A DNA stretch of 64,000 nucleotides from Succinivibrio dextrinosolvens (GCF_900116345.1 NZ_FPAH01000011.1:1-64000), one strand, 5' to 3'. Shown: positions 26,646 through 35,867, counted from the first letter of the stretch. Numbers and translations: made by a program. The notes: generated by a model not told the origin, from the letters alone.

Positions 26646-27868
26646 TAGAATGGACCTCTTCTGCGTCTGCCGTTCTCTGCAGCTGCAGCTTCAGCTGTCT
26701 TAACATCATCTCCGATTACAACCTTGTCATCAGCTGTCAGTCCGGAGAGCACCTCTATATACTGATCATCCTTAAGACCGGTCTTGATGGTCTTCTCAAC
26801 CACCCTGTCGGCACCTTCTAGGACATATACAGTTGCCACATCTTCACGGGAGGAACGCAGTGTTGATAAAGGAAGAGCCAGAACTCCTTTCTTGTCGGCA
26901 ATATCAATCACAACATCTGCAGTCATATCAATACGCAGCGTCCTGTCCTGATTGTCGGTCAGAATATCTGAGTTGTAGTAGATCGCAGTTGAAGAACTTG
27001 AAGATGAGGATGAGCTTGAGGATGAAGAGGTACTTGAAGACTCATAGCTCGATGGTGCTGGAGCAATTGACTCTAAGGTACCCTTAAAGGTTCTGTATGG
27101 AAGACCTAAAATTGTAAAGGTACACTCCATACCAGGCTTTACATTGACCACATCAGCCTCGGAAATCTCAGTTTCCACCTTCATGGTGTCAAGATTTGCA
27201 AGTCTTAAAATTGTTGGAGTGGTCTGATTGGCATTAACAGTCTGACCTTCAGAAACAACGGTTGCATATACGGTTCCATCCATAGGAGCTAAGATCTTGG
27301 TATAACCAAGATTGGTTACAGCCTCATCAACGGAGAGCTGAGCCTTTTCCTTCTGAGCCTTAAGCTCATCCAGTGCAGCCTTGGCCATATCATAATTCGC
27401 AAGAGCAGCTTCTGCATCCTGCTTTGAGGTGGCATCCATTTTCACCAGTCGTTTCTGACGGGAATTCTCCAGTGAAAGCTTTTTAAGCTCTGCGTTCTTT
27501 GAGGCAATCTGAGCATCAATAATATCTACAGAAGCCTTGGCTGTCTTAAGAGAAGTCTCTAAAAGCTTAGGATCAATTTCACAGAGCAGATCGCCTGCCT
27601 TGACCTCATCACCGGTTTTTACATAAAGCTTAATCACCTGTCCTGAAACCTGTGCGCCCACATCTACCATGGTTGAGCCTTCAATAGTTCCGGTAGCGTA
27701 TACCTTCTTGGAGATATCACGAATCTGAGCAGAGGTGGTCATGTAGCTTACTGTTGATTTTGAACAGGATGAAAATACAAAATAACCGCCTACAAGAATC
27801 AGAGCTGAAACAATAATTGCGTTTCTTTTTAGATTTCTTGAGTTTTTCAGGGAGTTGAGAGCAATCAT
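26645..27868 (-). CDS. macA: MacA-type periplasmic adaptor
   Basis: 407-residue membrane-fusion protein: N-terminal membrane segment (about 17-35), biotinyl-lipoyl halves, a helical hairpin at about 100-175, and a beta barrel. It couples MacB to the outer-membrane factor. A run of more than a dozen serines (residues about 279-294) interrupts the beta domain. It is encoded by mixed TCA/AGT/TCC/AGC codons, so it is a protein-level feature rather than simple DNA slippage. A Cys just after the hydrophobic segment (FSSCSKS) raises the option of lipidation, but the lipobox is poor. First gene of the six-gene run. Confidence 0.93.
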   Translation of the reverse strand: MIALNSLKNSRNLKRNAIIVSALILVGGYFVFSSCSKSTVSYMTTSAQIRDISKKVYATGTIEGSTMVDVGAQVSGQVIKLYVKTGDEVKAGDLLCEIDPKLLETSLKTAKASVDIIDAQIASKNAELKKLSLENSRQKRLVKMDATSKQDAEAALANYDMAKAALDELKAQKEKAQLSVDEAVTNLGYTKILAPMDGTVYATVVSEGQTVNANQTTPTILRLANLDTMKVETEISEADVVNVKPGMECTFTILGLPYRTFKGTLESIAPAPSSYESSSTSSSSSSSSSSSSSTAIYYNSDILTDNQDRTLRIDMTADVVIDIADKKGVLALPLSTLRSSREDVATVYVLEGADRVVEKTIKTGLKDDQYIEVLSGLTADDKVVIGDDVKTAEAAAAENGRRRRGPF

Positions 27869-28028
27869 ATGAAACCGTTATTTAACCGAAAAATGTGAGA
27901 TAATGACGCAGAATATATGTACATTCACTTAGTGCAAACTTAGTATCCATAATATATTATTCGATAGAATTAACTAACAAACTTTTTTTTAATTTTTGAT
28001 TGTAACCATAACTATTTAAAGGCAATTT

Positions 28029-29234
28029 ATGACCGATTCATCTTCAAAAGCTGTAGTAAAACTCAACGCTGACAGACAGAAATCTCTACTGCGTCATCAC
28101 CCTTGGGTTTTCTCAAAGGCAATTCAGTCTGTTACCGGCGATCCAAAGAACGGAGAAACCGTAACCATAGTTGATGATAAGGATAATTTTCTGGCTTACG
28201 GACTGTACAGTCCACGCTCTCAGATCCGCATCAGAGCTCTGTCCTTTGATGAGAACATTAAAATCAGCTCAGAACTGATTCATGATCGTATTGTTCAGGC
28301 CAATCAGCTTAGAGCTAGAGTATTTGCCCGTGGCAATGACGGTGTTCGTCTTATCTCATCTGAAGGTGATCTGCTGCCAGGTCTTATTGCCGATAAGTAC
28401 AATGAATACATTGTGATCTCAATTTCCTCCTGCGGCATGGAATACTACAAAGATGTAATCGTATCTACTCTGCATGAGCTGTATCCTGAGTGCTCCATCT
28501 ATGAGAGATCAGATACCAAGTCAAGAAGCAAGGAAGGCCTTGAGGAACATAAAGGTGTAATTCTGGGAAAAGAGCCTGAGGATACCATTTATGTAAAGGA
28601 AGAAGGTCAGGTTTATATTCCTGTAGACATTAAGAACGGACATAAGACTGGAGCCTATCTTGATCAGAGACTGAGCCGTATCAAGGTCGGCTCTCTATCA
28701 AAGAATGCTACAGTTCTAAACTGCTTCTCCTATACCGGAGGCTTTGGTCTGTGGGCCTTAAAGGGTGGCGCATCCAAGATTGAGAATGTGGATGTTTCTG
28801 AACATGCCCTAAATGCAGCTAAAACAGGTGTAGCTTTCAACCACCTCGATCCTGGTCGCTGCAAGTTCTTAAAGAAGGATGTGTTTGCCTATCTGCGTGA
28901 GCAGGTTGAAAAAGGAACCAAGTATGATCTTGTTGTGCTTGACCCTCCAAAGTTTGCTGAATCTGCTGCAAATCTTAAAAAGGCCTGCCGAGGCTATCAG
29001 GATATCAACCGTTTAGGCCTGATGCTGGTTAAAAAAGGAGGCCATCTTCTGACTTTCTCCTGCTCAGGGCTTGTTGATCCTGCCCTGTTCCAGAAAATCG
29101 TTGCTGATGCTGCTCTTGATGCCAAGGTAGACGGCAGAGTAGTAGGAACCCTCCGTCAGGATGAGGATCATGTGGTATCCCTGCCATGTCCTGAGACCTT
29201 CTACCTAAAAGGTCTTGATATTGCTGTAATGTAG
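28029..29234 (+). CDS. rlmI: 23S rRNA m5C1962 methyltransferase
   Basis: 401-residue SAM-dependent methyltransferase. The N-terminal PUA-like domain (about 8-85) contains HPWVFSKAI. The Rossmann fold has LNCFSYTGGFGLWALKGGA (motif I) and VLDPPKFA (motif IV), and the catalytic Cys is in LLTFSCSGLVDP. RlmI modifies C1962 of 23S rRNA. Length is close to E. coli RlmI (396). It is divergent from macA and followed 30 bases later by the hydrolase gene, probably in one transcript. Confidence 0.95.
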   Translation: MTDSSSKAVVKLNADRQKSLLRHHPWVFSKAIQSVTGDPKNGETVTIVDDKDNFLAYGLYSPRSQIRIRALSFDENIKISSELIHDRIVQANQLRARVFARGNDGVRLISSEGDLLPGLIADKYNEYIVISISSCGMEYYKDVIVSTLHELYPECSIYERSDTKSRSKEGLEEHKGVILGKEPEDTIYVKEEGQVYIPVDIKNGHKTGAYLDQRLSRIKVGSLSKNATVLNCFSYTGGFGLWALKGGASKIENVDVSEHALNAAKTGVAFNHLDPGRCKFLKKDVFAYLREQVEKGTKYDLVVLDPPKFAESAANLKKACRGYQDINRLGLMLVKKGGHLLTFSCSGLVDPALFQKIVADAALDAKVDGRVVGTLRQDEDHVVSLPCPETFYLKGLDIAVM

Positions 29235-29264
29235 AAAGCAGAAGAATTATATAAGGAGTTTACC

Positions 29265-29897
29265 GTGATTGATTACAAAACAGTTTTCGTTTCCCCTTTT
29301 ATGCAGAACTGCCGAATCTTCTATAACGAGGAGACTTTAGAGGCCTGTGTAATTGATCCGGGTGATAACGCCGACAGAATTATGAGTGAGCTTAAGGAAA
29401 GGGATTTTACCCTAAAGGCAATCCTTATCACCCATATGCATCTTGATCATGTCGGTGGTATTCCTGCTCTGCTTTCTATGCAGAAGGTTCCTGTCTACGG
29501 CAGCGCAATTGAAGACAGACCTTTATATGAAACTCTGGATAATCAGGCTGTAGCCTTTGGTCTTAATAAACCAGAGCAGTTTGATACACAGTGGGTTTCT
29601 GATGGACAGATTCTAGAACCAATTACCGGGCTTAAATTTAAGGTAATCACAACTCCTGGTCATACTCCTGGTGGAGTCTGCTATTACTGTGAAGAGAAAA
29701 AGCTTTTAATTAGCGGAGATACTCTTTTTGCAGGATCAATCGGCAGAACCGATTTTCCTTTAGGAGATTTTGACGATCTGATTGATTCTATTAAGAACAA
29801 GCTTTTCAAGCTGCCACCACAGACAGATGTACTGTCAGGTCACGGACCAAACAGTACCATCGGCGATGAAATGGAAGGAAATCCTTACACAGTCTGA
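29265..29897 (+). CDS. Metallo-beta-lactamase-fold hydrolase, glyoxalase-II-like
   Basis: 210-residue MBL-fold protein of the YcbL/glyoxalase-II-like type. The zinc motif THMHLDHVGG is near residues 55-64, with further ligands in TPGHTPGG (His), ISGDTLFAGSIGRTD (Asp) and SGHGPNS (His). It lacks the C-terminal glutathione-binding domain of full GloB, so it may be a type II glyoxalase acting on small thioesters, or another hydrolase. Three bases separate its stop from the convergent ycgL stop. Confidence 0.92.
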   Translation: MIDYKTVFVSPFMQNCRIFYNEETLEACVIDPGDNADRIMSELKERDFTLKAILITHMHLDHVGGIPALLSMQKVPVYGSAIEDRPLYETLDNQAVAFGLNKPEQFDTQWVSDGQILEPITGLKFKVITTPGHTPGGVCYYCEEKKLLISGDTLFAGSIGRTDFPLGDFDDLIDSIKNKLFKLPPQTDVLSGHGPNSTIGDEMEGNPYTV

Positions 29898-29900
29898 TTC

Positions 29901-30227
29901 TTACTTAAAAAGTTCAGACAGCTCTTCCTTAGACAGAGGTTCTAAACCTCTGTACTTTCTTTCCTGATTGATAAGGTTCTCTTCTACATCCTCAAGATCA
30001 ATTCTCAGAAAATATCCCTTTGTATCCAGTGCCTCTTCAAGATCTTCAACCTTTACCTTAGGCAGGGATTTGTGTTTTGATAAAGCAAACATCATTACAA
30101 ACTCAGGAACACCAAAAGCATCAAGAAGTCCTGCTGGAATATGAGCAAAAACATCCTTCTCTTTTAGATAAAGATAACGTCCCTGTTTATTTCTGCTTTT
30201 ATATACGAATACCAGTCTATCTGCCAT
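29901..30227 (-). CDS. ycgL: YcgL-domain protein
   Basis: 108 residues covering a full YcgL (DUF709) domain: VYKSRNKQGRYLYLKEKD, a central IPAGLLDAFGVPEFVMMFAL and KGYFLRIDLED. The family is almost confined to gammaproteobacteria, and its role is not established. It is preceded closely by the NADAR gene (16-base gap) and overlaps no other gene, so the two are likely co-transcribed. Confidence 0.9.
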   Translation of the reverse strand: MADRLVFVYKSRNKQGRYLYLKEKDVFAHIPAGLLDAFGVPEFVMMFALSKHKSLPKVKVEDLEEALDTKGYFLRIDLEDVEENLINQERKYRGLEPLSKEELSELFK

Positions 30228-30243
30228 TTTTTATCCTTAATAA

Positions 30244-30723
30244 TTAGGCTGAAAGTCGCTCTCTTACCATCATCAGAGAATAGCCAAGAAGATTCTTTCC
30301 GTTCCATTTTTTTTTGTCAAATCTGTTGGGATCAGTCATAGAAAGTCCGATTCCCCAGATAAGATCTCTTACAGCACACTCAGCCAATACTGAATTGCCA
30401 GTTGCTAGAAGAGACTTCTTAAGATTTTCATTCTGCTGAAATTTTGCAAGAAGACCTTCGTAAACAATTATCTGTCTAACTCCGTTCCATACATGATCAT
30501 CATAGTTGTGAACCTCACGTCCTAACTTCTTTATTTGTGCAACATTGTCAGTTGTCAGGATTTTCTTTGAAATCTCGGTATCACAAAAGCATTCTGCTTT
30601 TTTGTACATCATGTACTGTTCCATTGAAGAAAAAGAATTGCCCAAAACAGAGAATTCAGACAGATACCAGTTACTGAAGATTCCATTTTCCTCATCTGGA
30701 TTGTGAAAACATACAACAGACAT
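30244..30723 (-). CDS. NADAR family N-glycosidase (YbiA-like)
   Basis: 159-residue NADAR (DUF1768/RibX/YbiA) protein. The family pattern is complete: FSNWYLSEF, FSSMEQYMMYKKAE with catalytic-site Glu, the Trp-containing WNGVRQIIVYEGL, then ALL-type CAVRDLIWGIG and WNGKNLLGYSLM. Relatives cleave N-glycosidic bonds of riboflavin intermediates or of ADP-ribose conjugates. The substrate here cannot be told. It is the first gene of a two-gene run with ycgL. Confidence 0.93.
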   Translation of the reverse strand: MSVVCFHNPDEENGIFSNWYLSEFSVLGNSFSSMEQYMMYKKAECFCDTEISKKILTTDNVAQIKKLGREVHNYDDHVWNGVRQIIVYEGLLAKFQQNENLKKSLLATGNSVLAECAVRDLIWGIGLSMTDPNRFDKKKWNGKNLLGYSLMMVRERLSA

Positions 30724-30801
30724 TCGAGAGCCTTTTTATTTATTTTTCAAAAAGAAACAAGTTCTTTAGTATTCTATAAGAAAAGCGACAACAAAACAAA
30801 A

Positions 30802-30845
30802 AAACACAAAAAAAACGCCACCAATGAATTCTCACTGACAGCGTT
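30802..30845 (-). terminator. Terminator of the alanine symporter gene
   Basis: On the minus strand an AACGC/GCGTT stem with a long, partly paired loop (30814-30845) is followed by a run of at least eight U residues. Confidence 0.55.
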
Positions 30846-30868
30846 CTTTGAAAAGAGAAGATTAGGTC

Positions 30869-32413
30869 TTACTTACTGTGACAGAAGCTCTGAGCCTTCT
30901 CTCTTTTAACACGGGAGTGTTCCCATGAAGCCAAGGCTTCATCACTAGGCTCTTCTCCTAATCCTCTTAGGTATTCTGCCTCATTACCCCAGGAGTGAAT
31001 GCCCTGCTGAGAAGGAAGAATAGAAGGTGAGAACTCCGGATCCTTAATACCAAGTGACTGCTGAAGCTTGTAGTCCTTTAGGGCAATGAAAGCAAATTTT
31101 GAAAGCTTAACAATTGCGTAAAGGTTGGTAATGGTTAAAAGGGCCATAAATAAATCGGCAAGATCCCATACAAGTGAAAGACTTGCATATGAGCCAAAGA
31201 ATACCATTGCAACAACAATGATACGGAATACACTCATGATGAATGGATTTTTGGTTAGGAACTGAATATTAACCTCACCATAGTAGTAGTTACCGATAAT
31301 GGAGCTGAAAGCAAACAGCACAATGGTAAAGGTCATAAAGTATCCAGCCCAGGCACCTAACTGAGAAGTCAGAGAAGCCTGAACCAGATTGATACCAGTC
31401 AGCTCACCGCCAATCTCGTACTGATTTGCAAGCAGGATAATAGCTGCAGAGGCTGTACAGATAACCAGAGTATCGATGAACACACCAAAAGCCTGAATAA
31501 GTCCCTGCTTTACAGGATGAGAGGTGGTTGCACATGCTGCGGCATTTGGAACAGAACCTTCACCAGCCTCATTTGAGAACAGACCTCTCTTAACACCAGT
31601 CAGAATTGCAGCACCGAAACCGCCGGCAACAGCCTGCTGAGGATGGAAGGCATCATGGAATATCAGATACAGCACATCAGGAACAGCAGTAATATTCATA
31701 CAGATGATTACAATGGCAATCAGGATATACAGAACAGCCATAATTGGAACCATAAACTCTGTAACTCTTGCGATTCTCTGAACACCGCCAAAAATAACCA
31801 TTGAAACCAGGACACACAGAACCAGACCGGTAATGTAGTTGGCATAGCCATCTAAGGATGTCTGAAGATCAAAGGCAACAACAATAGCACTGGTAATAGT
31901 GTTTGACTGAACTGAGTTGTAGGTCAGAGAAAAAGTGATACTGATGAGAACTGCGAAGATAGCGGCAACAAATGGCTGACGCAGAGCATTCTTGATGTAG
32001 TAGGCAGGACCACCGTGATAACCGCCGATTCTGTAAGGAACCTTGTAAATCTGAGCAAGAGTACTCTCAATAAAGCCGGTTGCACTACCGATAAGAGCAA
32101 TCACCCACATCCAGAAAATAGCTCCTGGGCCGCCTAGGGTAATAGCAATAGCAATACCTGCAATATTACCAACACCGACACGAGATGCTGTACTGATACA
32201 GAATGCCTGGAATGAACTAACTTCTTTTCCTTTCTTCTTCTGACCGGTAATACCGTGCTTTAATACACGGAACATCTCAAAGAAATATCTGATCTGAACC
32301 AGACCGGTACTTAAGGTAAAAAACAGGCCAATGACAATCAGCAGGGTTATGACAATATATGTCCATAAAAATCCACTGACATCGTTAACCAATGAATTCA
32401 ATATATCTAGCAT
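30869..32413 (-). CDS. Alanine/glycine:cation symporter (AGCS family)
   Basis: 514-residue sodium-coupled amino-acid carrier with about ten to eleven membrane spans. Family marks include SRVGVGNIAGIAIAITLGGPGAIFW (about 72-96), the G-rich GGYHGGPAYYIK motif and LFSNEAGEGSVPNAAA around 276-291. Likely substrates are alanine or glycine with Na+. It is monocistronic, with its own terminator, and divergent from minC. Confidence 0.95.
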   Translation of the reverse strand: MLDILNSLVNDVSGFLWTYIVITLLIVIGLFFTLSTGLVQIRYFFEMFRVLKHGITGQKKKGKEVSSFQAFCISTASRVGVGNIAGIAIAITLGGPGAIFWMWVIALIGSATGFIESTLAQIYKVPYRIGGYHGGPAYYIKNALRQPFVAAIFAVLISITFSLTYNSVQSNTITSAIVVAFDLQTSLDGYANYITGLVLCVLVSMVIFGGVQRIARVTEFMVPIMAVLYILIAIVIICMNITAVPDVLYLIFHDAFHPQQAVAGGFGAAILTGVKRGLFSNEAGEGSVPNAAACATTSHPVKQGLIQAFGVFIDTLVICTASAAIILLANQYEIGGELTGINLVQASLTSQLGAWAGYFMTFTIVLFAFSSIIGNYYYGEVNIQFLTKNPFIMSVFRIIVVAMVFFGSYASLSLVWDLADLFMALLTITNLYAIVKLSKFAFIALKDYKLQQSLGIKDPEFSPSILPSQQGIHSWGNEAEYLRGLGEEPSDEALASWEHSRVKREKAQSFCHSK

Positions 32414-32503
32414 GTTAAAAATCTCTTGTAATAATAGTTAGCAGTTAACTCGCCGTAGTTTACCATCTTATTTTTAATATTTAAATTTTCACTAAAAAAT
32501 GGC

Positions 32504-32530
32504 TTTTTCACACCATTTTGGTGAGAAAAA
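32504..32530. other. Inverted repeat between the symporter gene and minC
   Basis: TTTTTCACACC (32504-32514) and GGTGAGAAAAA (32520-32530) pair at 10 of 11 positions around a 5-base loop. It lies in the shared promoter region and could be an operator. No U-tract follows on the 3' side of either strand's hairpin stem, so it is not a plain terminator. Confidence 0.3.
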
Positions 32531-32704
32531 ATCCAACTGTTAAAAAAATTGAATAATTGATTTTTCAAAAATCGGACCTACCCATTATTTTTTATATTCA
32601 GCAGTATAAAAAATGAGATTCAGACTGTCTTTAACAATACATTTTCCGACCATTATGGTAAGATAGTTTTTTGATAAGGAATTATAGATAAATAAGGCAG
32701 GTAA

Positions 32705-33562
32705 ATGGACTCTTTTGCAGATACTGGCGATACAACAATAAGCGCCAGCATTTCAAGAACAGGATATTCTTTTAACACTATTGAGATGCATAAAGGAACT
32801 GTAGAGGAGCTTACCGAACTGTTAGAGCAAAAAGTTTTGCCTCGAGCAGAGATTTACAAGAATTCGCCTGTGGTTATTGACGCGGCAAATATAAACTACC
32901 TTATGGATCTTGATTACGATCAGTTAGCTGCAACCTGTAAGAACTACGGATTGTTTCTTATTGGTATTTCAGGAATCCTTACAGAGGAACGCGCCGATAT
33001 CCTTTTAAAAAGGAACATTCCGGTAGTCAACTCTACTAAATTCGCCAGAATGCGCGAGGAAAACTTTAAGCCTAGAGTTATTACCAAAACTGTAGAAATA
33101 CAGGTTCCAATACATATTCCTGAGCCTTATGAAGTAAAGGTCCCATACGAGGTCCGTACTCCTGAGCCTATGATGGTGATATCACACTCTCTACGTTCAG
33201 GTGAATGCATAAGTGCTCCTGATACTTCAGTTTTGATTTTAGGTAATGTGGCCAGAACAGCCAGAATTATTGCAAGCCATAATGTGTTTGTATTTGGAGA
33301 TATGCATGGAGAAGTCTATGCAGGTTCCCCAAAAGATAAAGATACAGATGGTTATGAGAAAGGCATAATCTACGTCAGCGGCGTATTTGCCCCTACTCTG
33401 GTTGCAATTGCAGGTAATTATCAGACAGCTGATGATATGGAGAATAACCAGTCCTTAAAATCATTATATGGAGAAGACAGTTCAGTAATAGTTTCACTAA
33501 ACGGCAGAAGTTTAAACTACTGCCACGTAAAAGACGTACAAACAATTCAATCGAGATTCTAA
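32705..33562 (+). CDS. minC: Septum site inhibitor MinC
   Basis: 285-residue FtsZ-assembly inhibitor. The N-terminal domain (about 1-115) starts near ISRTGYSFNTIEM. The C-terminal beta-helix (about 150-285) has SLRSGECISAPDTSVLILGNV, VFGDMHGEVYAG and AGNYQTADD, the MinD-binding and dimer surface. A short linker with a repeated PEPYEVKVPYEV-like pattern joins them and is longer than in E. coli MinC (231 residues). It is the first gene of the minCDE operon. Confidence 0.95.
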   Translation: MDSFADTGDTTISASISRTGYSFNTIEMHKGTVEELTELLEQKVLPRAEIYKNSPVVIDAANINYLMDLDYDQLAATCKNYGLFLIGISGILTEERADILLKRNIPVVNSTKFARMREENFKPRVITKTVEIQVPIHIPEPYEVKVPYEVRTPEPMMVISHSLRSGECISAPDTSVLILGNVARTARIIASHNVFVFGDMHGEVYAGSPKDKDTDGYEKGIIYVSGVFAPTLVAIAGNYQTADDMENNQSLKSLYGEDSSVIVSLNGRSLNYCHVKDVQTIQSRF

Positions 33563-33578
33563 CAAGGATTAAAATAAT

Positions 33579-34547
33579 ATGGCAGATCAAATCATTAAGA
33601 AAGAAGATGACGCTGAAAAGAAAGTTGAAGAAGTTTTAGCGGCAAACGATTCTGATAAGGAAGAAGCTAAGGTTGAGGAGACCAAGGCTGAAGAAAAGAA
33701 AGAAGCTAAGCCTGCTATCAGCAAGGAGCCTTTCAAGAACCTGCACGTTATCGTAGTTACCTCAGGTAAAGGCGGTGTAGGTAAGACCACCTCATCAGCA
33801 GCTATTGCAACCGGTCTTGCTCAGAAGGGCCACAAAACCGCAGTTCTAGACTTCGACGTAGGTCTAAGAAACCTTGACCTGATCATGGGCTGCGAGCGTC
33901 GTGTTGTTTATGATTTCATCAACGTAATTCAGGATGAAGCCAAATTAAACCAGGCTTTAATCAAAGATCGTCACGTAGAGAACCTGTTCGTTCTACCTGC
34001 TTCCCAGACCAAGGATAAGGATGCTCTGACCCTTGAGGGTGTTGAGAAGGTATTCCGTGAACTTGACAGCATGAACTTCGAATACGTTGTCTGCGATTCA
34101 CCTGCTGGTATCGAAACCGGTGCTCTGATGGCTCTATACTTTGCCGATGAAGCAATTGTTACCACCAACCCAGAGGTATCATCTGTTCGTGACTCAGACC
34201 GTATCATCGGTATTCTGAATGCAAAATCACGCAGATCAGAACTTGAAATGGAACCAGTTGCAGCAAAACTACTGTTAACCCGTTATGTTCCAAGCAGAGT
34301 TAAGAGATCAGAGATGCTGTCTGTTGAAGATGTTCAGGAGCTTCTGACTATTCCTCTATTAGGTGTTATCCCTGAGTCAGAGGATGTTCTAAAAGCATCT
34401 AACTCTGGTAACCCAATCATTCTTAACGAAACTTCAGATGCCGGTAAGGCATACGGTGATGCCGTAGAAAGACTTCTTGGCAACGAGGTTCCTCTAAGAT
34501 TTGTTACCGAGAAGAAAGGTATTTTCGCTAAGATCTTTAAAAAATAA
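33579..34547 (+). CDS. minD: Septum site ATPase MinD with N-terminal extension
   Basis: 322-residue ParA-type ATPase that cycles on and off the membrane to place MinC. The deviant Walker A GKGGVGKT is at residues 63-70, followed by LDFDVGLRNLDLIMGCERR, the Walker B region VVCDSPAGIE, and a C-terminal amphipathic membrane-targeting helix (KKGIFAKIFKK). Most MinD proteins start about ten residues before the P-loop. Here about 53 extra residues, rich in Glu, Lys and Ala, precede it in frame. No internal ATG lies between the start and the P-loop, and a ribosome site (AAGGA) fits the first ATG, so the extension is probably real. It lies between minC and minE. Confidence 0.95.
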   Translation: MADQIIKKEDDAEKKVEEVLAANDSDKEEAKVEETKAEEKKEAKPAISKEPFKNLHVIVVTSGKGGVGKTTSSAAIATGLAQKGHKTAVLDFDVGLRNLDLIMGCERRVVYDFINVIQDEAKLNQALIKDRHVENLFVLPASQTKDKDALTLEGVEKVFRELDSMNFEYVVCDSPAGIETGALMALYFADEAIVTTNPEVSSVRDSDRIIGILNAKSRRSELEMEPVAAKLLLTRYVPSRVKRSEMLSVEDVQELLTIPLLGVIPESEDVLKASNSGNPIILNETSDAGKAYGDAVERLLGNEVPLRFVTEKKGIFAKIFKK

Positions 34548-34563
34548 TAAATAAGGAGATAGC

Positions 34564-34833
34564 ATGTCATTATTAAAGGCAATCTCCGATGCCATTTTCG
34601 GAGACAAGAATGAGAGCTCAGCAGAATCTGCAAAACAGCGTTTAAGCGTTGTTCTGATCAGTGATAGAGCTGGCAGAGATACTCCTGATTACATGCCAAA
34701 ACTAAGACAGGAAATCTTCGAGGTCCTAAAGAAGTACATCAAAATTGACTCTGAACAGGACGTTGAATTCAACATTGCTAACAAAGACAACACTTCCATC
34801 ATGGAAATGTCTGTTTCTCTGAAAAGAGATTAG
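34564..34833 (+). CDS. minE: MinE topological specificity factor
   Basis: 89 residues, as in E. coli (88). The N-terminal amphipathic helix is MSLLKAISDAIFG. The anti-MinCD contact segment is SAKQRLSVVLISDRAG, and the C-terminal beta dimer domain includes MPKLRQEIFEVLKKYI. It is the last gene of the operon, 16 bases after minD, and is followed by a strong terminator. Confidence 0.96.
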   Translation: MSLLKAISDAIFGDKNESSAESAKQRLSVVLISDRAGRDTPDYMPKLRQEIFEVLKKYIKIDSEQDVEFNIANKDNTSIMEMSVSLKRD

Positions 34834-34838
34834 CTTCT

Positions 34839-34870
34839 AAAAAACGTCCTCATAACGAGGACGTTTTTTC
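34839..34870 (+). terminator. minCDE terminator
   Basis: AAAACGTCCTC (34841-34851) pairs with GAGGACGTTTT (34857-34867) around a 5-base loop, then continues into T residues, directly after minE. Confidence 0.9.
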
Positions 34871-34983
34871 TGGGTGAAAAGAAATTTTCGCCCCCTCTAT
34901 TTATTTTCTATAACCAAAGTTCTAAAAAGCAGACTCTTTTAAACAGGAGAATGCCTGATATATTTACAATCGGACAAAATAGA

Positions 34984-35817
34984 ATGAAATATTCAAATCT
35001 TATTGCTTCAGCTCTAATAGGCTGTGCTCTTCTAACCTCATGTGCCCAGACCACCAAATCAATGTTCGGTGAAGACAGAAATCAGTTCATGCTGGTATCA
35101 GAGGATACTATTAACGCACAGTCAGCTAAAGAATATTCACAGGTAATTGCTGATGCAAAAAAGAAGAACCAGCTAGATACCACCTCTGATTATGCAAAGA
35201 GAGTTACAAAGGTATCAAAGAAGCTGATCAAGGTTGCTCCAACTCTTCGACAAGACTGCAGCAAATGGCAGTGGGAAGTAAATACCATCAAGGATAACAC
35301 CGTAAATGCCTGGTGTATGCCTGGCGGTAAAATTGTTGTCTACACTGGTCTTATCAAGGAGCTGAATCTTAATGATGACGAACTTGCAGCTATTGTAGGT
35401 CATGAGATTTCTCATGCCCTAAAGGAGCATTCAAGGGAGGCAATGAGTAAGCAGGTGGTACAGTCAGGTGTTACCTCTGTTGCGGGTCTGTTCGGTGTAA
35501 GTTCAACTATTACTGATTCAGCAAATGCTGTTTACAATGCCACAGTTGCCCTGCCATTCTCTCGTGATCAGGAAAGCGAGGCTGACAAATACGGTCTTGA
35601 GCTGATGTACAAGGCAGGATTCAATCCTCAGGGAGCTGTTAGTGTTATGAAGAAGATGGATGCCTATGAGAAGAAGGTTACTGCAGCATCAGGTGCTGGA
35701 AATTCACAGGCAGCAGCGCTTCTGAACTCAATTACCAGCACTCATCCAACCTCAGAGAAGAGATACAAGGATCTTCAGGCTTTAATTGACAAATACGGTC
35801 TGAAATCTGAAATTTAA
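34984..35817 (+). CDS. M48-family metalloprotease lipoprotein
   Basis: 277 residues from the chosen start. The lipoprotein signal has its acylated Cys at 20 (LLTSC). An M48 (LoiP/YcaL-like) zinc protease domain follows, with HEISH as the HExxH motif near 140 and the third ligand Glu in FSRDQESEADKYG. It probably acts at the outer membrane in envelope protein quality control. The frame opens 11 codons earlier (34951), but that ATG is too close to its AGGAG and would spoil the signal peptide. It is monocistronic, after the min operon. Confidence 0.92.
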   Translation: MKYSNLIASALIGCALLTSCAQTTKSMFGEDRNQFMLVSEDTINAQSAKEYSQVIADAKKKNQLDTTSDYAKRVTKVSKKLIKVAPTLRQDCSKWQWEVNTIKDNTVNAWCMPGGKIVVYTGLIKELNLNDDELAAIVGHEISHALKEHSREAMSKQVVQSGVTSVAGLFGVSSTITDSANAVYNATVALPFSRDQESEADKYGLELMYKAGFNPQGAVSVMKKMDAYEKKVTAASGAGNSQAAALLNSITSTHPTSEKRYKDLQALIDKYGLKSEI

Positions 35818-35834
35818 TGGATTGAGATTAGGAT

Positions 35835-35860
35835 ATCCGGGAGCAAATAAGCTCTCGGAT
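35835..35860. other. Hairpin between convergent genes
   Basis: ATCCGGGAGC (35835-35844 region) pairs imperfectly with GCTCTCGGAT (to 35860). It lies between the stops of the M48 gene and the gene at 35868 and could end either transcript, although no clear U-tract follows. Confidence 0.35.
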
Positions 35861-35867
35861 CTTAAGA

